Shown here piece by piece: positions 1-6,792 of a stretch of DNA of 32,078 bases. Under the pieces are notes generated by a model. It saw nothing but the letters and a program-made list of their open reading frames with translations. It was not told where the DNA came from and did no database searches. Both the position numbers and the translations under genes were made by a program. Each line of letters opens with the position of its first letter. The stretch's first letter is position 1. Source of the stretch: JAXHTH01 sp034211115 (GTDB lineage: Bacteria > Planctomycetota > Phycisphaerae > Phycisphaerales > SM1A02); contig JAXHTH010000173.1 in the NCBI GenBank assembly GCA_034211115.1, forward strand, positions 1-32,078. Direction: 5' to 3'.

Positions 1-1
1 T

Positions 2-211
2 CGCCTCGGCGTGCCCGCCATCGCCATCGTCGGCTCCACCGGCCCGGGGGCCGATCAGTGCCTCGAACCCGCCTCGGGCGGCCGGCTCACGCGATACATC
101 AGCCTCGAAGAGCGCTACGGGCTCGATCGCGCGCTCGGCAACACCGCCGCGCTCATCGAAGAGGCCTCGGAGGATGCAGTCCGCGCGTGGCCGAGCGCGC
201 GCGGGGAATGA
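2..211 (+). CDS. Glycerate kinase-like protein, C-terminal part (5' end outside window)
   Basis: Only the last 69 codons are in the window, ending with TGA at 209-211. The frame is open from the first bases and contains the string LGVPAIAIVGSTGPGA, followed by a Tyr-Ile-Ser-Leu-Glu-Glu stretch and a helix ending in AALIEEASEDAVRAW. This resembles the end of the GlxK/GarK-type glycerate kinases (an 'AG(S)xGPGA' turn followed by 'SLEEAL...A..I...A'), which phosphorylate D-glycerate to 2- or 3-phosphoglycerate in the cytosol. The gene converges on the pyrophosphorylase gene with a 38-base gap. A Rossmann-like glycosyltransferase C-terminus is a weaker alternative. The match is from memory of the family pattern, and the catalytic part is not visible. 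Confidence 0.6.
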   Translation, partial: RLGVPAIAIVGSTGPGADQCLEPASGGRLTRYISLEERYGLDRALGNTAALIEEASEDAVRAWPSARGE

Positions 212-249
212 GCGGGTCGGCGCGAGCGGCGGGCGAGCCCGTCGTTTTC

Positions 250-1686
250 CTACAGGAGGATCTCCTCGTCGGCGGCGATCTCCCGCGGCAGATCGGCCGC
301 GACGAGATCGGCCGGCTCGAGGGCGGTGAGCGGACTGATCTCGATCCGCGCCGCCACCTTCTTCTCCCCGTCGCGCGCCACCGTCACCCCGTGCGCCTCC
401 AGCCACCGCCCGGCCCGCTCGGACTGGAGCCGGTGGGAGCTCTCGACGCTGTCCACGCCGGTCGCATTCTTGATCGGCGCGAACTCCTCGATGCGGTCCG
501 TCTCGTAGACGATGGACGATTCGGCCAGCGGGAGGGCGTCGAAGACGAACGTCTCGAACTTCACGCCGTTGGGCGACCGGGGCTCCACGATCCGGCCCGT
601 CTCGAGATCAACATGCGGCACCTTCTTCAGGGCACGGTGATACGGCAGGCCGAAATGATGCGCATCGCGGGTCAGGCGCTCCACGAATCCCACGCTGATG
701 ATGTGGATCGCGATCGAGCCGGCGATGAACCGCAGGCGACCGCTCGCGTCCCGTTCCTGCGCGAGGTGTTCGGGCAGGTCGGAATACTCGATGACCGTCG
801 TCTTGCCGTTCACCGAGCAGAAGACGCCGACCTTCTCTTCCGGATACGCCTTGGCGATCATCTTGCTGGACATCTCCGCGGAGCTGTCGGGCGCGTGGCA
901 GTGCAGTCCGATGAAGAGCGGATCGACGGTCTTGACGAGGGGATTGTCCACCTGGAAGTAGCTGATGTGCTCGATGCCGCGGGCGCGCATGTCCTCGATC
1001 GCCCCGCTGTCGCGAAGGGCCTTGATCGAACCGCCGTGCCCGTCGGGGCTGAGGGCGAGGCCGTGCTTCTCGGCGAGCAGGAGCCGGCCCGTCTCCGCGT
1101 CGACGGCCGGCATCATCCCCTGGGGGAACATGAACACGTTCTTCGGTCTGAGGCCGAAGCAGTTGTTGTCGCTGAAGAACGCGCGGGTGTCGGCGTCGTT
1201 GATGGGGCTGGTCATGATGTACCAGGGGATGGTGACGCCGTAGCGCTTCTCGGCGGCGCGGATCTGCTCGGCGAAGCAGCGGAACAGCGGCTTGCCCGTG
1301 ACCACGGTGGCCGGGTAAGCGCCCTTGGGCCCCTTCCAGCCCAGTCGGGTGCCCTGCCCGCCGGCGACGGTGAACGCGGCGACGCGGCCGGCGCGAATCG
1401 CCTCTTCACCCAGACCCCGGAAGCGCGCCGCGTCGTACGGCCGGGCCGGATCGGCCGGCTCGTTCGGGTAGTAGGAGGCCGGTTCGAGGTCGTCGGTCCC
1501 GCCCCCCGCGGACGCGCCGCGACGATGCTGCTCGATGAGCTCGGCCAAAGCCACGAAGTCGACGTCTTCCAGCTCGTCGAGAAGGGACGCCTGCTGCGCG
1601 GGCTCCAGTTCATCGTAGAAACGCAGCACGTGCGCCTGGTCGTAGTGCTCGAGGGTCTGCCGGACGGTGGAGAGGCGATCTGACAT
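250..1686 (-). CDS. UDP-N-acetylglucosamine pyrophosphorylase (eukaryotic UAP/UDPGP-type uridylyltransferase)
   Basis: This predicted 478-residue cytosolic enzyme would transfer UMP from UTP to a hexose-1-phosphate, most likely GlcNAc-1-P. The nucleotide-binding loop AGGQGTRLG is at residues 108-116, followed by GPKG at 119-122. SPDGHGG is at 213-219 and QVDNPLVK at 245-252; the 'VDNPLVK..DP.FIG' block is typical of the UAP branch of the UDPGP family. Length also fits eukaryotic UAP (about 480-520 residues). It is not a bacterial GlmU, since there is no left-handed beta-helix acetyltransferase domain. The start at 1686 places the protein at MSDRL; an upstream in-frame ATG at 1761 adds a Pro/Cys-rich stretch unlike the family. 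UTP-glucose-1-P uridylyltransferase activity is possible. With glmM nearby, UDP-GlcNAc supply is the best guess. Confidence 0.85.
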   Translation of the reverse strand: MSDRLSTVRQTLEHYDQAHVLRFYDELEPAQQASLLDELEDVDFVALAELIEQHRRGASAGGGTDDLEPASYYPNEPADPARPYDAARFRGLGEEAIRAGRVAAFTVAGGQGTRLGWKGPKGAYPATVVTGKPLFRCFAEQIRAAEKRYGVTIPWYIMTSPINDADTRAFFSDNNCFGLRPKNVFMFPQGMMPAVDAETGRLLLAEKHGLALSPDGHGGSIKALRDSGAIEDMRARGIEHISYFQVDNPLVKTVDPLFIGLHCHAPDSSAEMSSKMIAKAYPEEKVGVFCSVNGKTTVIEYSDLPEHLAQERDASGRLRFIAGSIAIHIISVGFVERLTRDAHHFGLPYHRALKKVPHVDLETGRIVEPRSPNGVKFETFVFDALPLAESSIVYETDRIEEFAPIKNATGVDSVESSHRLQSERAGRWLEAHGVTVARDGEKKVAARIEISPLTALEPADLVAADLPREIAADEEILL

Positions 1687-1855
1687 GGGTCTTGATCCGC
1701 ATGTTCCCGGCGATGGGAAACCCGCCGGGCCCCGGTTCGGGGGGCAGATCATACACCTCATCGCCCCTCGTGTGTGAGGAGAAAGTCACCCGCGGGGTGC
1801 GCCCGCCTTCCGGGAAACGACTTCCGTGCGGATGCGGGGGCTTCCGGCACCGGCG

Positions 1856-2542
1856 TCAGGTGCCGGGCAGTTCCGGCTCCGACCATCCGCCGCGCAGGTG
1901 ACGGACGATGCGGCCCGTTTCCAGGTAGATGATCTGCTCGCAGATGTTGGTGGCGTGATCGGCGATGCGCTCCAGGGCCTTGGCCACGGACCGGATGCGG
2001 AAGCCGAAGGCGACGGAGATCTCGCCCGAGGCGACCTTGCCCTCTGCATCGAGGCTGATCTCTTCGTTGAACTTGTCCACCGTGTCGTCGAAGCGGAGCA
2101 CCTGGCGGGCGAGGTCCACGTTGAGTTCCGCCAGGGCGCGATTGGCGTCGCGCACCATCCCCACCACGCTGTTGGCCATCACCCGGAACGTCGCGGGCAG
2201 CTCCTCCTCGGTGGGCGGCCGGGCCGCCTCGACCACCTCCGCCACGTTGACCGCGCAGTCGGCGATCCGCTCCAGCTCGTTGTTGATCTTCACGACGGTG
2301 AGCACGGACCGGATCTTGTGCTCCTCCGTCTCGCCCATCGCGAGGAGCGGGATCGAGGCCCGTTCGATCTCCACGTCCACGCGATCGATGACCTCATCGC
2401 CCTTGATCACCTCCGCGGCCTTCTCCGCATCGCGATCGAAGCAGCACTCGGTGGCACGCAGCAGCAGCTCGAAGACACGATCGCCCTGCGTGACGAGATC
2501 GCTTCGAAGCTGCTCCAGTTTCTTATCGAACAGGTTCTCCAT
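1856..2542 (-). CDS. phoU: Phosphate transport system regulatory protein PhoU
   Basis: A 228-residue all-helical cytosolic protein with the usual PhoU length and two repeated PhoU domains. An E/D-x-x-x-D metal-binding pattern shows in DDTVDKFNEEI and in the second repeat RIADHATNICEQIIYL near the C-terminus; the first repeat has RIADCAVNVAEVVE. PhoU links the Pst phosphate transporter to the PhoR/PhoB sensor system and damps phosphate uptake. I chose the ATG at 2542 because the protein then begins MENLFDKKLEQL, as PhoU proteins do, and a GAGAGG ribosome site lies just upstream. A longer in-frame start at 2665 would overlap the pdxJ promoter. No pst genes are in the window. A TATACT box at 2575-2580 on this strand could be its -10 element. 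Confidence 0.92.
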   Translation of the reverse strand: MENLFDKKLEQLRSDLVTQGDRVFELLLRATECCFDRDAEKAAEVIKGDEVIDRVDVEIERASIPLLAMGETEEHKIRSVLTVVKINNELERIADCAVNVAEVVEAARPPTEEELPATFRVMANSVVGMVRDANRALAELNVDLARQVLRFDDTVDKFNEEISLDAEGKVASGEISVAFGFRIRSVAKALERIADHATNICEQIIYLETGRIVRHLRGGWSEPELPGT

Positions 2543-2627
2543 GATGGCCTCTCGCCGGGCGGTACGGGATCGGGTCAGTATACCCTGCCGGCACTCCCCC
2601 ACCAATCCACCGCGGCGGGCGGGGCCC

Positions 2628-2656
2628 TTGTGAACCGCCCCCGCTCGTCGTACCGT
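2628..2656 (+). promoter_or_regulatory. Candidate promoter of pdxJ, near-leaderless layout
   Basis: TTGTGA at 2628-2633 and TACCGT at 2651-2656 are separated by exactly 17 bases. The ATG of pdxJ begins 7 bases after the second box, so the transcript would start at or next to the start codon. The intervening CTGGGGC is too close to the ATG to be a normal ribosome binding site. The hexamers match the sigma-70 consensus only partly. Confidence 0.35.
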
Positions 2657-2663
2657 CTGGGGC

Positions 2664-3440
2664 ATGATTCAACTCGGCGTCAATATCGACCACGTGGCGA
2701 CCATCCGCCAGGCCCGGATGACCTACGAGCCGGATCCGGTGTGGGCCGCCGTCGAGGCGCAGCTCGGCGGCGCCGACGGCATCACCGTCCACCTCCGCGA
2801 GGATCGCCGGCATGCCCAGGATCACGACGTGCGCCGCCTGGAGCGCCTCAGCCACATCAAGCTCAACCTCGAGATGGCGGCGACCGAGGAGATGATCGCC
2901 ATCGCCCGGGAGGTCGGGCCGCACACTTCGATGCTCGTGCCCGAGGGCCGGATGGAGGTCACCACCGAGGGCGGGCTGGACGTGGCCGGACAGAAGGACC
3001 GGCTCAAGGACGTCGTCGCCTCCCTCGCGGACGCGGGCATGCTCGTCAGCGCCTTCATCGACGCCGAGGAGCAGCAGGTCGAGGCGTGCCGCGCGTGCGG
3101 CTTCTCGATCTGCGAGATCCATACCGGCCCCTACGCCCATGCGTTCTTCGAGCACGGCCGCGACGAGGAGAGCCCGCCCGTCCTCGCCGAGATCGAGAAG
3201 GTCCGCCGGGCCGGGGCGCTGGTCAGCGAGGCGGGGATGCGCTTCAACGCCGGGCACGCCCTCAACTACTACAACGTCCAGCCCATCGCCGCCCTCCCCG
3301 GCGTGCGCGAGCTGCACATCGGCCACAGCATCGTCGCCCGCGCGGTGTACATCGGGCTGAGGGAGGCCGTGCGGGAGATGAAGCGGCTCATGCGCGAGGC
3401 CGCCCACGCCCGCACCCACACTGGCGAACGCGAGCGGTAA
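2664..3440 (+). CDS. pdxJ: Pyridoxine 5'-phosphate synthase
   Basis: This 258-residue TIM-barrel enzyme condenses 1-deoxy-D-xylulose 5-phosphate with 3-amino-2-oxopropyl phosphate to give pyridoxine 5'-phosphate, the last ring-forming step of DXP-dependent vitamin B6 synthesis. Family hallmarks are visible: the start MIQLGVNIDHVATIRQAR, then ADGITVHLREDRRH near residue 40, TSMLVPEGR near 90, and GHALNYYNV and HIGHSIVARAV near the end. Length is slightly above the usual 240-250 because of a basic C-terminal tail rich in Arg and His. It is divergent from phoU. It is followed after 85 bases by dapA, with two perfect hairpins between them. No ribosome binding site stands out, which fits the promoter-like elements right in front of the ATG. 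Confidence 0.96.
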   Translation: MIQLGVNIDHVATIRQARMTYEPDPVWAAVEAQLGGADGITVHLREDRRHAQDHDVRRLERLSHIKLNLEMAATEEMIAIAREVGPHTSMLVPEGRMEVTTEGGLDVAGQKDRLKDVVASLADAGMLVSAFIDAEEQQVEACRACGFSICEIHTGPYAHAFFEHGRDEESPPVLAEIEKVRRAGALVSEAGMRFNAGHALNYYNVQPIAALPGVRELHIGHSIVARAVYIGLREAVREMKRLMREAAHARTHTGERER

Positions 3441-3450
3441 ACGCCGATAT

Positions 3451-3499
3451 GGGTGAAGGTCTTCGACCTTCACCCCGTCCCTCTCCCCGAGGGAGAGGG
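3451..3499 (+). repeat. Two consecutive perfect hairpins between pdxJ and dapA
   Basis: The first hairpin has arms GGGTGAAGGTC (3451-3461) and GACCTTCACCC (3465-3475) with a 3-base loop. The second has arms CCCTCTCCC (3479-3487) and GGGAGAGGG (3491-3499) with a 3-base loop. There is no T tract after either. The second resembles the CCCTCTCCC/GGGAGAGGG extragenic palindromes dispersed in many high-GC bacteria. A short ACAGG triplet repeat (3501-3515) follows and merges into the dapA ribosome binding site AGGAGGGG. Confidence 0.75.
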
Positions 3500-3525
3500 C
3501 ACAGGACAGGACAGGAGGGGCCGCC

Positions 3526-4428
3526 ATGATCGATCTGGACGGTGCGTTCACCGCGCTCATCACGCCCTTTATCGAGGACGACGACGCCGTCGACCTCAAA
3601 CGCCTGTCGCGGAACGTCAACGCCCAGTCCCTCGCGGGCGTCCGGGGCGTCGTCCCGTGCGGCACGACGGGCGAAACGCCCACGCTCAGCGATGAGGAAT
3701 ACCGCCGCGTGATCGAGACGACGATCGACGCCGCCCGGCCGCTGGGGCTGGCCGTCATCGCCGGCGCCGGCTGCAACAATACCGCCCGCGCCGTCGAGCG
3801 GCACCGGTTCGTCCACGATGCCGGCGCCGATGCCGCCCTCCACGTGACGCCGTATTACAACAAGCCGTCACAGAAGGGCCTGTACTGGCATTTCATGACC
3901 ATCGCCGATGCGTGCGACCTGCCCGTCGTCCTCTACAACATCCCGGGCCGGACGAACGTGACGCTGAGCATCGACACGATCCGGCGACTGGCGGCGCATC
4001 CGAACGTCATCGCGGTCAAGGAAGCCACCGGCTCGCTCGACCTGACCTGGCAGATCACGCACTCGACCGATCTCGTCGTGCTGAGCGGCGACGATCCGCT
4101 CACGCTCCCGCTGGCGATCAACGGCGCAAGCGGCGTGATCTCCGTGCTTTCCAATCTTCTGCCCGATCGCGTGGCGTCGATGTGCGATGCGTTTCTTGAA
4201 GGCGAGTGGGATCGGGCGTGCGAGATCAGTGATGCGCTGATGCCGCTCGCCCGCGCGCTGCTCACTCTGGACACGAATCCCGTGCCGATCAAGACGGCGC
4301 TGAAGCTCGCGGGCCGGGACACCGGCGCGCTGCGCCCGCCCCTCCAGCCGCCGGATGAGAACGTCATCGAAGCGCTGCGTGAACTGCTGGGAGCCTATGA
4401 TCTCGAAACGCTCGAGGTCAATGCATGA
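3526..4428 (+). CDS. dapA: 4-hydroxy-tetrahydrodipicolinate synthase
   Basis: This 300-residue TIM-barrel aldolase condenses pyruvate with aspartate semialdehyde, the first committed step of lysine and meso-diaminopimelate synthesis. The pyruvate-binding GTTGE is at residues 46-50, the catalytic Tyr is in VVLYNIPGRTNV (Y137), and the Schiff-base Lys is K165 in VIAVKEATGS. The length matches DapA (about 290-300). The ATG at 3526 is preceded by a strong AGGAGGGG ribosome site. The stop overlaps the start of the Nudix gene (ATGA at 4425-4428), so the two are probably translationally coupled. Other members of the NAL/DHDPS superfamily share the fold, but the motifs and length favour DapA. Confidence 0.93.
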   Translation: MIDLDGAFTALITPFIEDDDAVDLKRLSRNVNAQSLAGVRGVVPCGTTGETPTLSDEEYRRVIETTIDAARPLGLAVIAGAGCNNTARAVERHRFVHDAGADAALHVTPYYNKPSQKGLYWHFMTIADACDLPVVLYNIPGRTNVTLSIDTIRRLAAHPNVIAVKEATGSLDLTWQITHSTDLVVLSGDDPLTLPLAINGASGVISVLSNLLPDRVASMCDAFLEGEWDRACEISDALMPLARALLTLDTNPVPIKTALKLAGRDTGALRPPLQPPDENVIEALRELLGAYDLETLEVNA

Positions 4429-5000
4429 CGACGCCCCCGCCGGTCGATCAGGACACGCTCCCCTATCGCATCGCCGTTCTCTGTTATCTCTACGATGAGG
4501 ACGGCCGCGTCCTGCTGCTGCATCGCCGGCAGAAGCCCAACATCGGCATGTACTCGCCCATCGGGGGCAAGCTCGAGGTCGAGCGCGGCGAGGGGCCGCA
4601 CTCCTGCGCCATTCGCGAAATCAGCGAAGAAACGGGCATCACGCTGCCCGATGCGATGGTCCGCCTCACCGGCATCGTCTCCGAGACCGCCTACCAGAGC
4701 GAGAACCACTGGCTCATCTTCCTTTTCGAGGTGATGCGCCCCATCGCGCACGATGAGATCGGGAAGATGGACTTCGATGAAGGCATGCTGGAGTGGATCG
4801 CGCCCGATGACCTGGCGGATCTGAACATTCCCGACACGGATCGCGAGGTGATCTGGCCGCTCGTGCAGGAGCATCGGCGCGGGTTTTTCATGGTGCATTT
4901 CGACTGCTCGGCGCAGCCGATGCGGTGGACACTCCAGGAGTCGCTGAAGGGGGAAGGCATCATGGCATCGAGGCATCAAGGCATCGAGGGTGGTGCTTAG
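4425..5000 (+). CDS. Nudix hydrolase
   Basis: A 191-residue predicted cytosolic pyrophosphohydrolase that cleaves a nucleoside diphosphate linked to another group; the substrate cannot be read from the sequence. The Nudix box lies around residues 50-74 and ends in REISEETGI with the metal-binding Glu pair. The first half has seven rather than five residues between the Gly and the first Glu (GKLEVERGE), a small departure from GX5EX7REUXEEXGU. The body ends near LQESLK. The last dozen codons run through four tandem 8-base repeats (4955-4986) and are probably not conserved. It overlaps dapA by four bases (ATGA), suggesting co-expression. Housekeeping of oxidised or non-canonical nucleotides is one possible role. 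Confidence 0.85.
   Translation: MTTPPPVDQDTLPYRIAVLCYLYDEDGRVLLLHRRQKPNIGMYSPIGGKLEVERGEGPHSCAIREISEETGITLPDAMVRLTGIVSETAYQSENHWLIFLFEVMRPIAHDEIGKMDFDEGMLEWIAPDDLADLNIPDTDREVIWPLVQEHRRGFFMVHFDCSAQPMRWTLQESLKGEGIMASRHQGIEGGA
4955..4986 (+). repeat. Four tandem 8-base repeats in the 3' end of the Nudix gene
   Basis: The units are AGGCATCA, TGGCATCG, AGGCATCA and AGGCATCG, back to back. The period of eight is not a multiple of three, so each unit is read in a different frame. They form the C-terminal tail of the Nudix protein. Confidence 0.8.
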
Positions 5001-5133
5001 CAGCGAGCCGGGCCGTCCTGTGCCAGCCGGGCCGTCCTCGGCCCCGGGTACCCTCGATAATCAAAAACCTCCCTCCCGCGCGATGAGAGCAACTGTCAAT
5101 CCCGCGCACCCGGGCTCGAGGACGAGCCGGCCT

Positions 5134-5154
5134 GCTCATCACTTATCACTCATC
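5134..5154 (+). repeat. Three tandem heptamers (GCTCATC-like)
   Basis: GCTCATC, ACTTATC and ACTCATC lie back to back in the gap between the Nudix gene and glmM. The same heptamer family occurs as a five-unit array at 31411-31445. Confidence 0.6.
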
Positions 5155-5198
5155 CCTTCTCCCCCTCCGCGGCCCCCCGCGGCCCTCCGCGTTTCAAA

Positions 5199-6641
5199 TC
5201 AGGACAGGCCCGCGGCGGAGGAGACCTGAGCGATCAGCGCCTCGGCGCGCTCCGTCGTCTCCGCCTCGGCGATGAGGCGGATGATCGGCTCGGTGTTGCT
5301 CGGACGCAGGTGCACCCAGCCATCGTCGAAATCGAGCCGCACGCCGTCTGAGGTATCCACCCTTGCACCGGAAAACGAACCTGGTCCGTTTTCGGAAAAG
5401 GTACTCGGTACCTTTTTCAGGATGTTCGCCGCGGCTTCGGGGCTGGCGAGCGGCTGCTTGCGCTTGATCATGCAGTACCGCGGCATCTCATCGACGATCG
5501 CGCTGAGCGGCCGCTTCCGGGGGTCGTCGGCGAGCAATCCGAGGATGAGGGCCATGCCGGAGAGGGAGTCGCGGACCCGGCACACGGGCGGGAAGATCAC
5601 GCCGCCGTTGCCTTCACCGCCCATCACTGCATCGCGAGATCTCATCGCCTCGGCGACATTTGCCTCCCCCACCGGCGTGCGCAGGACCTTCACGTTCTCA
5701 TACCGCCCGGCCAGGTCATCGATCATTCGGCTCGTTGACAGATTCGCCGCGAGCACGACGTCGCCCTTCTCCTCCGCCGCCGCGCGGAGATCCAGCAGCC
5801 GGCGCGCCGCGAGAACGAGCGTGTACTCCTCGCCGATGTAGCGCCCCTTCTCGTCGACGATGGCGAGCCGATCGGCATCGGGATCCTGCGCGAAGCCGCA
5901 CACCGCCCCGGCCGACTTCGTCAGTTTCGCCAGCTCGGTGAGGTTCTCCTCGACGGGCTCGGGCGTATGCGCGAAGAGCCCGGTCGGCTCGCCGTTGAGA
6001 TGGATGACCTCGCACCCGAGTTCATCGAGCAGCATGCGGCCGGCGGCGCAGCCCGCGCCGTTGACCGAATCGAGAACGACCTTGAACTGCCCGGCGCGGA
6101 TGGGCGCGCTGTCGATGTGGGCGAGCACTTTCGCCACATGCGTTTCGTGCGAGGACTTGTCGCGCTTGGCCGGCTGAAGATCCTCGACCGCGGCGTAGTC
6201 GAACTCGCGCTGCCGGAATCGGCGGATGATCTCATCGACATCGGCTTTCGGCGGCGCCCCGCCGTCGGCACCGAGACACTTCAGCCCGTTCCAGATGATG
6301 GGATTGTGGGAGGCGGTGACGACCATCCCGCCATCGGCGCGGTGGTGGCGGATCATGACGGCCGCGGTCGGGGTGGCGACGACGCCCAGGTCGATGACCC
6401 GCCCGCCGACGGCGGTCAGCCCGGCGAGGGCGGCGGCGGCGAACATCTCGCCCGACGGCCGGCTGTCGCGGCCCAGGCAGAAGACGGGATCGCTCCGGCC
6501 CGCGGCGGCCTTGACGAACGATCCGAAGCCGGCGGCGAATTCCGCCGCCACCGCGGGCGTCATCGACTCGCCCACGATCCCCCGCGCGCCGGACACCGAC
6601 AGGATCAACGGGGCTTCAGGGGCCTGGTGCTGCTCGTTCAT
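5199..6641 (-). CDS. glmM: Phosphoglucosamine mutase (alpha-D-phosphohexomutase family)
   Basis: A 480-residue cytosolic enzyme that would interconvert glucosamine-6-phosphate and glucosamine-1-phosphate on the way to UDP-GlcNAc. The four family loops are present: the phosphoserine loop TASHNP with S111, the Mg-binding loop DPDADR (253-258), the sugar loop GEGNGG, and the phosphate loop RPSNTEP (446-452). N-terminal SGARGIVGE matches GlmM/phosphomannomutase-type enzymes, and phosphomannomutase activity cannot be excluded. Residues about 409-424 (VPSTFSENGPGSFSGA) are coded by two adjacent palindromes and look like an in-frame insertion just before the conserved C-terminal domain. The ATG at 6641 is preceded by TATCCT 11 bases upstream (6653-6658), compatible with a very short leader. 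It is divergent from the PTPS-like gene. Confidence 0.88.
   Translation of the reverse strand: MNEQHQAPEAPLILSVSGARGIVGESMTPAVAAEFAAGFGSFVKAAAGRSDPVFCLGRDSRPSGEMFAAAALAGLTAVGGRVIDLGVVATPTAAVMIRHHRADGGMVVTASHNPIIWNGLKCLGADGGAPPKADVDEIIRRFRQREFDYAAVEDLQPAKRDKSSHETHVAKVLAHIDSAPIRAGQFKVVLDSVNGAGCAAGRMLLDELGCEVIHLNGEPTGLFAHTPEPVEENLTELAKLTKSAGAVCGFAQDPDADRLAIVDEKGRYIGEEYTLVLAARRLLDLRAAAEEKGDVVLAANLSTSRMIDDLAGRYENVKVLRTPVGEANVAEAMRSRDAVMGGEGNGGVIFPPVCRVRDSLSGMALILGLLADDPRKRPLSAIVDEMPRYCMIKRKQPLASPEAAANILKKVPSTFSENGPGSFSGARVDTSDGVRLDFDDGWVHLRPSNTEPIIRLIAEAETTERAEALIAQVSSAAGLS
5371..5416 (-). repeat. Pair of palindromes inside the glmM reading frame
   Basis: On the plus strand, GAAAACG (5371-5377) pairs with CGTTTTC (5387-5393). 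Three bases on, AAAAGGTAC (5396-5404) pairs with GTACCTTTT (5408-5416) around a 3-base loop. The segment is markedly more AT-rich than its surroundings and keeps the glmM frame open. It could be a small palindromic insertion element or a duplicated stem-loop. Confidence 0.6.
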
Positions 6642-6779
6642 GGATGGAGAGAAGGATACGCGATCGGCCGCGTCGAGGCAGGCCGGCCCGCCGGCACCCG
6701 GACGCCGGGAGGCGGGTCGGCTTCCGTTCTCGGCGACAGATCGCCCGCCCGGCGGAGGCGACGCACGGATCGAAGGTGA

Positions 6780-6785
6780 TATAGT
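6780..6785 (+). promoter_or_regulatory. Candidate -10 element of the PTPS-ppk1 operon
   Basis: TATAGT differs from TATAAT at one base and lies 7 bases before the ATG at 6793, so the mRNA would begin at or next to the start codon. I see no TTG-type -35 box at 16-18 bases upstream. Confidence 0.35.
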
Positions 6786-6792
6786 GGAGCCG

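Noticed and set aside
250..1686. The pyrophosphorylase as a bacterial GlmU
   Set aside because: There is no C-terminal left-handed beta-helix, and the QVDNPLVK block belongs to the UAP/UDPGP family.
3451..3499. The hairpins before dapA as an intrinsic terminator
   Set aside because: The stems are strong but neither is followed by a T tract, so I list them as repeats only.
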